A stretch of DNA of 31,089 bases from CALEUX01 sp037439945 (GTDB taxonomy: Bacteria; Bacteroidota; Bacteroidia; Bacteroidales; Marinilabiliaceae), in the NCBI GenBank assembly GCA_037439945.1, contig JBBIVA010000030.1, positions 1 through 31,089 on the forward strand, in the 5' to 3' direction. A program made the position numbers and the translations under genes. Positions within the stretch are counted from its first letter, which is position 1. Every line of letters begins with the position of its first letter. Below are positions 1-8,021 of the stretch, one piece after another. The notes beneath the pieces were generated by a model. The model did not search any database and was not told the DNA's origin. It saw only the letters and a program-made list of their open reading frames with translations.

Positions 1-28
1 AACCCAAATTTGTCTTTAGCCATTTTTT

Positions 29-240
29 CTAATGACCGGCATTAGGAATTAATAGTATTAAGTTATTGATTACATGCCTTCTATTTTGACAAATCGCTAA
101 AGAAAAACTAAAAATTTGTAATCAGAAATGCTTACAAATTAAGTTTTTCTAAAGCAGCCTGTACCGACTATTCGGTAGGGTTAATCCCGGCTAAGTCATT
201 AGTTCATTGCCTTTCTAATGACTAATCCGGGTTTAAAAAA
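29..240. repeat. Hairpin-rich structured repeat region
   Basis: Four inverted repeats follow one another in about 210 bp with no gene. They are CTAATG/CATTAG (29-34 and 40-45), arms of about 25 bp at 96-121 and 132-155 (about 21 of 24 aligned positions pair), TACCGA/TCGGTA (162-167 and 172-177), and 22-bp arms at 181-202 and 215-236 (19 of 22 pair) followed by an A run. A 15-bp near-direct repeat, AGTTATTGATTAYAT, lies at 61-75 and 302-316. The layout resembles that of the 215-218 bp element at 440-657 and 8598-8812, but the sequence differs. It may be part of a second MITE-like or REP-like family. Only one copy is visible here, so that remains an inference. Confidence 0.5.
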
Positions 241-439
241 TGGCATTTATTATTGTAGCTATTTATGTAAATGCTGCGACTTAAAATTATTTAAATTAGT
301 GAGTTATTGATTATATTTACTTTTAGGCAACAAATGTAAAAAGACAAACGAGCAGACTGATACGATAGTAACAAATAATAACGAAGGAAAGGATTTAGCT
401 TTATGACAGGACAGTGCAAATTTGATGGAAATTTATTTT

Positions 440-657
440 CACTACTATCCGATAAAAAGTTGTTTTGTCCCTAACGTTACAAAAGTTCAATTCTCAATTA
501 AGTGTTTTACCGATCTTTAGTCCCTAACGGTACTGTGCCGTCAGGTACAGATTATCGGTAAAGATGAATCGACCCCGATTTTCAGTATTGTCCTGTAGGG
601 ACACCTCAATAAGTCGGCATTATAGCATCTTATCGAAAAATTTATCGGACAGTTGTG
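440..657. mobile_element. MITE-like element, copy 1 (218 bp, structured)
   Basis: This non-coding element is about 95% identical to 8598-8812: I count about 11 substitutions and one 3-bp indel when the two copies are aligned by eye. Its ends are inverted: the left end reads CACTACTATCCGATAA and the right end, reverse-complemented, reads CACAACTGTCCGATAA. Inside are nested hairpins: a decayed TTTTGTCCC...GTTACAAAA, then a TTTACCGAT/ATCGGTAAA stem enclosing CTGTGCC/GGTACAG, then TGTCC/GGGACA-type arms near 590-604. There is no transposase. No target duplication is seen at this copy (left flank ATTTATTTT, right flank ATAAAAAAT), unlike copy 2, so it is probably older. Its right end abuts a broken gene. 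Confidence 0.75.
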
Positions 658-996
658 ATAAAAAATAAAACAATCTGGCTGCCAAAAAAGGGGAACGAAA
701 AAAGCCAGATTCACGAAGATTATGGCTATATAAGTTATGATAAACTCAGGAAAACATTTGTTTTAAGGCAATTTCATACAGAAGGTTTTGTTAATCAATA
801 CCGGTTAGACAGTATTTCCCCCGACAGGAAAACTATTGTTTTTATTTCCAAAAATATTTAAAATATTCCGGTCAGGTGGAGGGCAAAAGAAACTTATAAA
901 TTAACCAACAGCATTGAGTTTATTGAAATATTTGAATTAGTAGGCCCAAATAAGGAATTTGATGTTTATACTAAAGCAATTTTGAAAAGGAAATAA
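655..996 (+). pseudogene. Decayed heme-binding-like beta-barrel protein, 5' truncated with in-frame stop
   Basis: The frame opening at GTG 655 encodes residues such as EDYGYISYDKLRK and LRQFHTEGFVNQY. These resemble the small beta-barrel (nitrobindin/THAP4-like, FABP-like) proteins common in Bacteroidota. The frame meets TAA at 859-861 and then continues in the same frame with NIPVRWRAKETYKL and further plausible coding sequence to TAA at 994-996. The family usually has Glu-Asn-Ile-Pro at this point, so the stop looks like a GAA-to-TAA change. The N-terminal half is missing because the MITE-like element lies directly against it. In another frame at 326-403, left of the element, the sequence reads GNKCKKTNEQTDT, which could be the old lipoprotein N-terminus, but this is weak. 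The family assignment comes from motif memory only. Confidence 0.55.
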
Positions 997-1215
997 TTAT
1001 TTGCAAAACTGGTATTTATGGCCATTTTGATTTAAACTGTTTCTAATTATAACATTCTTAATCGTGTTTGTATTTTTACCGCATTTGGGTTTATCACATC
1101 ACTGGTTATCTTTATCTTTGATTTTTGAAATTAACAATCAGGTGCATAATTATAAAATTTGATAATTTTTAATTTGCATTTTGTTTCGGTATTGTTACTA
1201 TTACCAAGAAAGTAA

Positions 1216-2073
1216 ATGCCAACAATTAAAGAATCTATAGCACTTATAAAAAACGAACTTATTCCACTAGTAGGTAAAAGTGAGGCAGGGCATTTTGCAT
1301 GGTTAATTTTTGATTATTTACGGGGCTATTCCCGTACCGATATTCTTTTAAAAGAGCAGGAGCCGCTTTCATACTTTGAGGCTCGATTTGTAAACGATTG
1401 TGTGGCCCGGTTAAAAACAGGTGAGCCCCTTCAATATGTGCTAGGTATTACCGAATTTTTGGGATTGAAAATTAAAGTTGATAGCAGGGTGTTAATACCA
1501 CGTCCCGAAACCGAGGAACTTGTGGAATGGATTATTTCAGATAATACCGCGAATAATCCTGTGATTCTTGATATCGGGACCGGAAGTGGTTGTATACCGG
1601 TTTCATTAAAAAAAAACATAACAGGTGCAACAATTTATGCATGGGAAATTTCGGAAGAATCGATTAACCTGGCCTGCGAAAATGCAAAGTTAAACAATGC
1701 CGAAGTGAGTTTTAAGCAGGTGGATGTTTTAAATTATGAAGTAAAAAATGGTCCCTGTTTTGATATTGTGGTGAGCAATCCGCCTTATGTTACCGAAACG
1801 GAGAAGCCGGGAATGGCACCAAATGTTCTGGATTATGAGCCCCATTTGGCCCTTTTTGTACCAAATAATAATCCTTTGGTTTTTTACGACAGAATAGCCA
1901 CGCTTTCAACAAAATTGTTAAATCCGGGAGGTAAGCTCTTTTTTGAAATAAACCGCTCATACGGTAATGAAGTTGCTACACTTCTTAAAAGTAAAGGTTT
2001 TATTGATGTTTCTTTGAGAAAGGATATTTCAGGGCACGATAGAATGGTAAAGGCTGTTTGGCCTACTTATTAG
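1216..2073 (+). CDS. prmC: Peptide chain release factor N5-glutamine methyltransferase
   Basis: PrmC (HemK) methylates the glutamine of the GGQ motif in release factors 1 and 2, using S-adenosylmethionine in the cytoplasm, and so speeds translation termination. The 285-residue product has an N-terminal helical release-factor-binding region (about 1-90), RVLIPRPETEELVEW before the Rossmann domain, the SAM-binding loop DIGTGSGCIPVSL, and the diagnostic NPPY motif at residues 188-191. The length is normal for the family. It stands alone on the plus strand downstream of decayed sequence. Its TAG stop at 2071-2073 overlaps the stop of the convergent gene on the other strand. The call is firm. Confidence 0.95.
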   Translation: MPTIKESIALIKNELIPLVGKSEAGHFAWLIFDYLRGYSRTDILLKEQEPLSYFEARFVNDCVARLKTGEPLQYVLGITEFLGLKIKVDSRVLIPRPETEELVEWIISDNTANNPVILDIGTGSGCIPVSLKKNITGATIYAWEISEESINLACENAKLNNAEVSFKQVDVLNYEVKNGPCFDIVVSNPPYVTETEKPGMAPNVLDYEPHLALFVPNNNPLVFYDRIATLSTKLLNPGGKLFFEINRSYGNEVATLLKSKGFIDVSLRKDISGHDRMVKAVWPTY

Positions 2074-2663
2074 CTTAATATGTAAGTATTTAGGTAATCA
2101 ATACACATTGCTTCAATTTCTTTAAAGAAAAATAAAAATTCACTCCTAAGGTCGTTATAATTTTCATTTAATTGCTCTATTGCCCATTTTGAATAATTCG
2201 GTAACGATGAGTAATTGGCCATCATACGCAAAGTCTTTTCAACTCCATCAGTGTTTTTGTAATACTCCATTCGGCGGCTTTTAATTAAAAAGGGCAGGAA
2301 CTGCTTAACAGTTCCAGGAAGTGAAAAATAATGCATCATTAAAACCTTGTGCGATTCACTAACATAGCTTTTTAACGATTGGGTTGAAAAATCGTTCCAG
2401 TTTGCTGCTAAAAAATGGTCGTAAACTATATCGGTAACCACACCTGCATACCTTTTGTAATGGGGACTGAAACGTTTTGAACTCTCCCTGAATGTTTCAT
2501 GTTTATCAGTAAAAGAGTCAATTTTTCGGTGAAGCAGTATTCCTTTCCTGATTAATGGAGAATAACGTAAAAAGTCATTCCCTTTAACATAATCACCTAT
2601 AAAATTTCCCACCCTGGTACCCGGTTCTGGACCTGAAAGATAAAGGTGGGCAAGGTAGTTCAT
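2070..2663 (-). CDS. acpH: Acyl carrier protein phosphodiesterase (AcpH/DUF479 family)
   Basis: AcpH-family enzymes remove the 4'-phosphopantetheine arm from holo-acyl carrier protein, yielding apo-ACP. The product shows the family signature from its first residues: MNYLAHLYLS, then GNFIGDYVKG, HRKIDSFTDKH and VVTDIVYDHFLAANW, with His and Asp residues of the metal-dependent HD-like site. The frame stays open upstream to 2768, but the extra 35 residues (rich in Phe, Ile and Tyr) are not family-like. I therefore start at the ATG at 2661-2663, giving 197 residues against 193 in E. coli. It is convergent with prmC and the two stop codons share bases. Family membership is clear, but the substrate in Bacteroidota is untested. 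Confidence 0.8.
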   Translation of the reverse strand: MNYLAHLYLSGPEPGTRVGNFIGDYVKGNDFLRYSPLIRKGILLHRKIDSFTDKHETFRESSKRFSPHYKRYAGVVTDIVYDHFLAANWNDFSTQSLKSYVSESHKVLMMHYFSLPGTVKQFLPFLIKSRRMEYYKNTDGVEKTLRMMANYSSLPNYSKWAIEQLNENYNDLRSEFLFFFKEIEAMCIDYLNTYILS

Positions 2664-3313
2664 AAACAGATGTATTTTAAAAAATGAAATTGCAACCTTA
2701 TGATAAATGTTTGAGAGGTTGTAGTAAAAAATGTGAAACCGGTTTTGAAACCAAAAGCCGAAAATCAAAGATAATGTAATGGTTACAATGTAAAAGAGTT
2801 ATAAAACCTGTTTCTTAACATATTTATTTATGATAAAAAAAAGGTTTTTCAAAATGGCTTATTTATAAATTTACTAAAGCAATTAAATTAAAAATAATAA
2901 AGGTTATCAGAAGTAAATAGTAAATCAGGAAATTGGCTTTACACAAAAAATTATTTAAACACAAATTGTTGGGTAATGTTCAAAATTGAAGCAAGTTATA
3001 GTTTTGGCTTGTGCTTGTAAAAAATTTAGTATAGCAGCCATAAGATTATTAGATCATTATAATAGTTCGTTAAACTTTTTTATTTGCTTGATTTATTGAT
3101 GTTTATAAACAATCTCATTAATCGTGCAATGTGTTTAATATCAATAACTTGCTATCATCTAATAACTAATATTCTAAAAGTTTAACGATCAATTGTTGTA
3201 TATTTCAGTTAATGAAATATTTCATAATGCAGCGGGCATGATTCGCTAAACATAAATCCGGGTAAAAATTCATCATGCGAATTTATCCGGCCAAAAATTT
3301 AATTTTTTTTCGA
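2664..3313. other. AT-rich divergent intergenic region
   Basis: This stretch lies between the divergent acpH and cDPGS-like genes. I see no convincing ORF or RNA gene. It holds one inverted repeat, CGTTAAACTTTT at 3068-3079 and its complement at 3176-3187, with about 96 bp between the arms. Both promoters must lie here, but I found no convincing TTTG plus TAnnTTTG pair. Confidence 0.5.
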
Positions 3314-4639
3314 ATGAAGAATGCTATAATTATTGGGGCTGCCGGGAGAGATTTTCATAATTTTAATACTTTTTTCCGTGGCAACAAAGATTACAATGTT
3401 GTGGCCTTTACAGCCGCACAAATACCCGACATTGATGGAAGGCGTTATCCGGCCGAACTTTCCGGGGAACTATACCCTGAGGGGATTCCAATTTACACTG
3501 AAAATGAATTACCACGCCTTATAAAAGAAAAATCGGTACATGTGTGCGTGTTTTCATACAGTGATGTTCCTTACTCGCGTGTTATGGCCGTTTCAGCTGT
3601 TGTTAATGCTGCAGGTGCAAGCTTTATGTTGCTGGGCCCTAACGAAACTATGATTCAAAGTACAAAACCTGTAATAGCCGTTTGTGCAACACGTACCGGC
3701 TGTGGCAAAAGCCAGACTTCGCGGCGTATAATTGAGCTTTTAATGGAAAAGGGACTAAAAGTTGTTGCAGTGCGGCACCCAATGCCCTACGGTGATTTGG
3801 CAAAGCAAAAAGTTCAGCGTTTTGCCACCCTTGACGATTTGGAAAAACACCATTGTACCATTGAGGAGATGGAAGAGTACGAACCGCACGTTGTACGTGG
3901 GAATGTTATTTATGCAGGGGTTGATTATGAAGCTATTTTACGCCAGGCAGAGAAAGATCCCGATGGATGTGATGTTATTTTATGGGATGGGGGTAACAAT
4001 GATTTTCCGTTTTATAAACCAGGTTTAATGGTTACAGTTGCTGACCCGCACAGGGCTGGACATGAAATGAACTATTATCCCGGAGAGGTTAACTTCAGAA
4101 TGGCCGATGTTATTATTATTAATAAAATTGATAGCGCCAACGGTGCCGATATCGACAAAGTACGTAATAATATAAGGGCAGCCAATCCAAAAGCCATTGT
4201 TGTTGACGGTGCTTCGCCCATTAGTATTGACAACCCTGAACTTATAGCAGGTAAAAAAGTATTGGTAATTGAAGATGGCCCAACGCTTACTCATGGCGAA
4301 ATGAAAATTGGTGCGGGTATGGTGGCAGCCGGTAAATTTGGGGCATCTGAAATTGTTGATCCACGTCCGTATGCCGTGGGCAAACTCGCCGAAACATTTA
4401 AACTTTACCCCGAAATAGGAGTGTTGTTACCGGCAATGGGATATGGAAAAGAACAGATTCGCGATCTTGAAAAAACTATTGATGCAACTCCTTGTGATGC
4501 GGTTATTATTGGAACGCCAATTGATTTAAACCGTATTGTAAAAATCAATAAGCCAACAACAAGGGTTCATTATGATTTGCAGGAAATTGGTTTTCCGGAT
4601 TTAAACTCTATTTTGGATAGATTTATTAAAGAGAAGTAA
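3314..4639 (+). CDS. Cyclic 2,3-diphosphoglycerate synthetase-family P-loop enzyme
   Basis: The protein has about 441 residues from the chosen ATG at 3314. An in-frame ATG at 3275 exists, but the 13 extra residues precede the family-like opening MKNAIIIGAAGRDFHNF. The N-terminal 120 residues look like a Rossmann-type nucleotide-binding domain. A P-loop follows at about 124-133 (ATRTGCGKSQ), then WDGGNNDFPFYKP, and a GTPase-like INKID motif. The arrangement matches the cyclic 2,3-diphosphoglycerate synthetase family. In methanogens this enzyme closes 2,3-diphosphoglycerate into the cyclic form using ATP. Bacterial homologues are widespread, but their reaction is unproven, and annotations vary between cDPGS and GTPase. 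It is monocistronic, with terminator hairpins directly downstream. The family is confident; the reaction is not. Confidence 0.8.
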   Translation: MKNAIIIGAAGRDFHNFNTFFRGNKDYNVVAFTAAQIPDIDGRRYPAELSGELYPEGIPIYTENELPRLIKEKSVHVCVFSYSDVPYSRVMAVSAVVNAAGASFMLLGPNETMIQSTKPVIAVCATRTGCGKSQTSRRIIELLMEKGLKVVAVRHPMPYGDLAKQKVQRFATLDDLEKHHCTIEEMEEYEPHVVRGNVIYAGVDYEAILRQAEKDPDGCDVILWDGGNNDFPFYKPGLMVTVADPHRAGHEMNYYPGEVNFRMADVIIINKIDSANGADIDKVRNNIRAANPKAIVVDGASPISIDNPELIAGKKVLVIEDGPTLTHGEMKIGAGMVAAGKFGASEIVDPRPYAVGKLAETFKLYPEIGVLLPAMGYGKEQIRDLEKTIDATPCDAVIIGTPIDLNRIVKINKPTTRVHYDLQEIGFPDLNSILDRFIKEK

Positions 4640-4660
4640 CTATTTATTTAACGAGCTTTT

Positions 4661-4682
4661 AACCAGAAAACTGGTTGGTTTT
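4661..4682. terminator. Small hairpin with T-run after cDPGS-like gene
   Basis: AACCAG (4661-4666), an AAAA loop and CTGGTT (4671-4676) form a perfect 6-bp stem, followed by GG and TTTT. It begins 21 bp after the stop of the plus-strand gene. The short stem makes it weaker than the next hairpin. Confidence 0.45.
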
Positions 4683-4687
4683 AAACG

Positions 4688-4727
4688 GCATACAGCCATT
4701 CGTTTTATTGACTGTATGCTGTTTTTT
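4688..4727. terminator. Intrinsic terminator between convergent genes
   Basis: GCATACAG (4688-4695) and CTGTATGC (4712-4719) form an 8-bp perfect stem, followed on the plus strand by a G and six T's. It sits between the plus-strand cDPGS-like gene and the end of uxaA at 4734 on the minus strand. It suits plus-strand termination best and may also act on the other strand. Confidence 0.7.
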
Positions 4728-4733
4728 ATGCTT

Positions 4734-6221
4734 TTATAATGTAACCCCTGTTTTAAAAATTGCAATTTCTTTAAATCCGCTCTCCTCATGGTTGAGTTTT
4801 GAACCATTGGCAACTTCAAGAACGTAGGAAATAAAATCTTCCAGAACCTGGTCCATTGATTTTCCTTCCAAAAGCTGACCGGCATTAAAATCTATCCAGT
4901 TCCTTTTTTTATTGTAGAGGTTTGAGTTTGTTGAAATCTTCATTGTGGGAATGAAACTTCCGAATGGAGTTCCCCTACCTGTTGTAAAAAGTACCATCTG
5001 GCAGCCACTGAATCCAAGGGCCGAGGCTGCTATAAGATCGTTGCCCGGTGCTGAAAGCAGGTTTAATCCATTTTTTTGCAAAGGTTCAGCATAACCCAGA
5101 ACATCAACAACAGTAGCATTTCCCCCCTTTTGGGTGCATCCTAGCGATTTGTCTTCGAGGGTTGAAATTCCACCGTCTTTATTACCGGGCGAAGGGTTTT
5201 CGTAAACCGGCAGGTTGTGTTTTTGATAGTAATCTTTAAAACCATTTATGAGGCTAACCGTTTTCTCAAAAACATCCTTGTTTAAAGCACGCTCCATTAA
5301 TATTGTTTCAGCCCCGAACATTTCCGGAACTTCAGTAAGTATTGTAGTTCCATTTTGTGCAACAAGGAAATCGGAGAATGCTCCTACCAGAGGATTTGCC
5401 GTAATGCCCGAAAATCCATCGCTGCCACCACATTTTAACCCTATTTTCAATTCCGATATAGAAACAGGCTCTCTTTGGTCATTTCGCATAACCGTATATA
5501 CTTCTTTAAGCAGTTTAAGGCCCTCTTCAATTTCGTCATCTACATCCTGTGAAATAAGGAATTTAGTTCGTAACGGATTGTAATCACCAATAAAATCCTT
5601 CAGATATTTTACCTGGTTATTTTCACAACCTAATCCAATTACAATAACTCCTCCTGCATTTGGGTGGTTTATTATGCTGGCCAATGCCTTTTGGGTATTA
5701 ACATGGTCATCGCCCAACTGTGAGCATCCGTAGTTATGTTTAAAAACTTCTATTGCGTCAATATCTGATGGGTTAACTTCCTTTTTAAACCTGTCAATTA
5801 TTTGCTGGGCTTGTCCATTAACGCATCCCACAGTAGGCACAATCCAAAGTTCGTTACGAATCCCAACTTTACCGTTTGAGCGTTTAAACCCGTTAAATGT
5901 AAGGTCACGTTTTTCGTATCTGAGTTTGTTAAGTTTTTGATTGAATGAATAAACCAGGTTTCCCGAAAGGTTGGTTTTAAGGTTATGAGTATGTACATGC
6001 TCACCTGTGGTTATTTTATTAATGGCATGACCAATCGGGGCCCCGTATTTTATAACATCCTCATTGGGGGCTATATCCCTTAGGGCAATTTTATGTCCCA
6101 CAGGAATTGAATTCACTGATTTAAAGCTATAGTTACCAACCTGTATTGTGTCACCCTCATTTAGCGGCTCAATGCAAACGGCAACATTATCAATGGGGTT
6201 AATCAACAGAGTTTTAGCCAT
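4734..6221 (-). CDS. uxaA: Altronate dehydratase
   Basis: UxaA dehydrates D-altronate to 2-keto-3-deoxy-D-gluconate, an iron-dependent step of galacturonate breakdown in the cytoplasm. The 495 residues equal the length of the E. coli enzyme. An N-terminal SAF domain (about 10-95, with GEHVHTHNLKT) is followed by the large galactarate dehydratase/altronate hydrolase domain. That domain shows NYGCSQLGDDH, GLKCGGSDGFSGITANP and a C-terminal GCQMVLFTTGRGTPFGS. It lies 106 bp downstream of uxaB on the same strand, so both enzymes are probably made from one transcript. A TGTTTT-GAT-AAAACA palindrome (6241-6255) lies just before its start. The call is firm. Confidence 0.95.
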   Translation of the reverse strand: MAKTLLINPIDNVAVCIEPLNEGDTIQVGNYSFKSVNSIPVGHKIALRDIAPNEDVIKYGAPIGHAINKITTGEHVHTHNLKTNLSGNLVYSFNQKLNKLRYEKRDLTFNGFKRSNGKVGIRNELWIVPTVGCVNGQAQQIIDRFKKEVNPSDIDAIEVFKHNYGCSQLGDDHVNTQKALASIINHPNAGGVIVIGLGCENNQVKYLKDFIGDYNPLRTKFLISQDVDDEIEEGLKLLKEVYTVMRNDQREPVSISELKIGLKCGGSDGFSGITANPLVGAFSDFLVAQNGTTILTEVPEMFGAETILMERALNKDVFEKTVSLINGFKDYYQKHNLPVYENPSPGNKDGGISTLEDKSLGCTQKGGNATVVDVLGYAEPLQKNGLNLLSAPGNDLIAASALGFSGCQMVLFTTGRGTPFGSFIPTMKISTNSNLYNKKRNWIDFNAGQLLEGKSMDQVLEDFISYVLEVANGSKLNHEESGFKEIAIFKTGVTL

Positions 6222-6240
6222 ATTAATATTTTTTTAAAGA

Positions 6241-6255
6241 TGTTTTGATAAAACA
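6241..6255. promoter_or_regulatory. Palindrome in the uxaB-uxaA gap
   Basis: TGTTTT-GAT-AAAACA is a perfect inverted repeat with 6-bp arms, lying 20 bp upstream of the uxaA start codon within the 106-bp intercistronic gap. It could be a small RNA hairpin affecting uxaA translation, a processing site or a regulator site. In AT-rich DNA a chance palindrome of this size is possible. Confidence 0.3.
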
Positions 6256-6327
6256 ATTGTCAGATTGATTTTAAGATGGACTTATTTTTTGTCCGTCGAT
6301 CTTACAAATTAAATCTGGTAATTTTAT

Positions 6328-7806
6328 CTAAGACATTTTCATTAACGGGTTATTTTTATCAAGCACAGCCTTTACTGCCTTTTTCATACCCACCTGCTGT
6401 ATTAAAAACAGGTAGTGACTTACTGATATTGTAAGGTTTGGCACCTCATTAAGGTTTCGTTTCCAAACTTTATCCAGGTTTAAAACTTTTTCGGTTAACT
6501 GATATATTGAGATGGGCCTGCCATCACATTTATCCCATGATTCCCTGTAAAAGTCAAGGATCCATTGATCGTCCTGTATTTTGTAGGTTTTGCCCTCGGT
6601 TTCACCCTTAAAATATGCGATCATGGCAGCCAGTGAGAAAACCAGTTTTTGTGGCAACATACCATTATTGTTATAATAATTTAACAATGTAGGCAGGTTC
6701 CTTGTTTCCCATTTTGACATGGCGTTTAAAGCAATACTTTGCCATTGATGGCGAATATACGGGTTTTTGAAGCGTTCAAGTATTTTTTTAGCAAAGGATT
6801 TTAATTCAGTTTCTGAACCATCAAGAACGGGTAATACTTCATCGTAAACAAGGTTACGCATAAATTCACCTGTTTCGAGGTTTTCGTAAGCTTCACGCAC
6901 AGTTTCAATTCCACTTAAGAATGAAACAGCATAGCTTCCGGTATGACAACCGTTTAAAACCTGAACTTTTTGCTCACGGTATTTGGTCATGTCTTTCACA
7001 AACTTCACGTCCAGCCCGGCCTTATCGGCAGGAAACTCATTTTTTACCCACTCTGGCGCTTCAATTACCCAAAAATGGAAGTATTCACCAACAACAACCA
7101 GGTTATCTTCAAAACCTATTTCTTCATGTATTTGTTTAATTTCATCTTTTGGAAAACCAGGAACTATGCGGTCAACAAGTGTATTGCAAAAGCAGTTTGC
7201 ATTATTCACCCAATTAATGAAATCATCACCAAGCTCCCAGTTTTCGGCATGCTGAAGAACGAATTTTTTTAGAATATCCCCGTTCCGGTCAATTAGTTCG
7301 CAAGGTAAAAATATGAGACCTTTTGATGTGTCGCCATTAAAGGTTTTGTACCTTTTGTATAATATGGCAGTGATTTTGGCCGGAAAGGAATTTTGGGGCA
7401 TCATATCTGGCTTGTCTGCAGGGTCCCATGAAATACCCGCCTCAGTAGTGTTTGATACAACAAGCCTTAATTCAGGGTTAAGTATGGATTGTTGGTATTT
7501 TTCGTATTCAGTATATGGGTTTATACCTGTATTAATGCAGTCAATTAAACTGTATTCCTGTACAGGGTTACCATCTTTTATACCTTTTAAATAAACGTGG
7601 TAAAGGCCATCCTGACCGTTAAGCATTTTTATCATACCATTGGGCAACGGCTGAACAACATCAATTCCGCAGTTAAAATCAATGGTTTTATTCATTTTAT
7701 CAACAATCCAGTTCGAAAATGCCCTTAAAAAATTACCTTCTCCAAATTGTATCATCCTTGTTGGGTAACTCTTTGCTGCAATAGCAGTTTGGCGATTTAG
7801 TTGCAT
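6328..7806 (-). CDS. uxaB: Tagaturonate reductase
   Basis: UxaB reduces D-tagaturonate to D-altronate with NADH, the step before uxaA in galacturonate catabolism. The 492-residue product belongs to the polyol/mannitol dehydrogenase family. It opens with an N-terminal nucleotide-binding segment (IQFGEGNFLRAFSNW), continues with VSNTTEAGISW and LPCELIDRNGD, and has a C-terminal helical domain with VLNGCHTGSYAVSFL, where the catalytic lysine region of the family (KVQVLNGCHT) is visible. The length is close to E. coli UxaB (483). It is the first gene of the uxaB-uxaA operon. The isomerase (uxaC) and the KDG kinase/aldolase genes are not in this window. A LacI-type operator candidate lies 84-97 bp upstream. 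Confidence 0.93.
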   Translation of the reverse strand: MQLNRQTAIAAKSYPTRMIQFGEGNFLRAFSNWIVDKMNKTIDFNCGIDVVQPLPNGMIKMLNGQDGLYHVYLKGIKDGNPVQEYSLIDCINTGINPYTEYEKYQQSILNPELRLVVSNTTEAGISWDPADKPDMMPQNSFPAKITAILYKRYKTFNGDTSKGLIFLPCELIDRNGDILKKFVLQHAENWELGDDFINWVNNANCFCNTLVDRIVPGFPKDEIKQIHEEIGFEDNLVVVGEYFHFWVIEAPEWVKNEFPADKAGLDVKFVKDMTKYREQKVQVLNGCHTGSYAVSFLSGIETVREAYENLETGEFMRNLVYDEVLPVLDGSETELKSFAKKILERFKNPYIRHQWQSIALNAMSKWETRNLPTLLNYYNNNGMLPQKLVFSLAAMIAYFKGETEGKTYKIQDDQWILDFYRESWDKCDGRPISIYQLTEKVLNLDKVWKRNLNEVPNLTISVSHYLFLIQQVGMKKAVKAVLDKNNPLMKMS

Positions 7807-7841
7807 ATTGTCCTATTTTTTGGTAGTTATTTTTTTTTTCT

Positions 7842-7881
7842 TGAAGTAAATCTATGTGTCACACTTATTACCTGAAGTAAA
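7842..7881 (-). promoter_or_regulatory. Direct repeat TGAAGTAAA, 31-bp spacing, upstream of uxaB
   Basis: TGAAGTAAA occurs at 7842-7850 and again at 7873-7881. Both copies are followed by a variant of YCT and then a TGTCAC or TGACAC motif. The start-to-start spacing is 31 bp, close to three helical turns, which would place two bound proteins on the same DNA face. It lies in the uxaB leader next to the palindrome at 7890. A tandem regulator site is an inference. Confidence 0.3.
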
Positions 7882-7889
7882 CCTGACAC

Positions 7890-7903
7890 CGTTATCGCTA
7901 ACG
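7890..7903. promoter_or_regulatory. LacI-family-like operator upstream of uxaB
   Basis: CGTTATCGCTAACG is a near-perfect palindrome (12 of 14 positions symmetric) with a central CG. This is the classic shape of LacI/GalR-family operators (TTAnCGnTAA core). It sits 84 bp upstream of the uxaB start codon. Hexuronate genes in many bacteria are controlled by LacI- or GntR-type repressors that respond to pathway intermediates. The regulator gene is not in this window, so the link is inferred. Confidence 0.45.
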
Positions 7904-8021
7904 AATTTTTTATTTATTCAATTCACTATAAATAGATTAATTTTTGATTCTATTTTCAGACAATGGTTATATATTATAAAAACAGGGTTTTATAAACAGG
8001 TTAATGGTAATAGTTTCACTG

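Noticed and set aside
440..657. Repeat considered as a CRISPR or riboswitch
   Set aside because: There are only two dispersed copies 8 kb apart with terminal inverted repeats and, at one, a target duplication. No spacer array and no gene consistently downstream.
3068..3187. CGTTAAACTTTT inverted repeat as insertion-sequence ends
   Set aside because: The arms enclose only about 96 bp, there is no flanking duplication and no second copy in the window. Kept only as a note on the intergenic region.
4025..4294. 89-codon minus-strand frame inside the cDPGS-like gene
   Set aside because: Shadow of a strongly coding plus-strand gene. No motif of its own.
4734..7806. uxaBA as part of xylan glucuronate use
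   Set aside because: UxaB and UxaA act on tagaturonate and altronate, the galacturonate branch. Glucuronate side chains of xylan would need the fructuronate/mannonate enzymes, which are not seen here.
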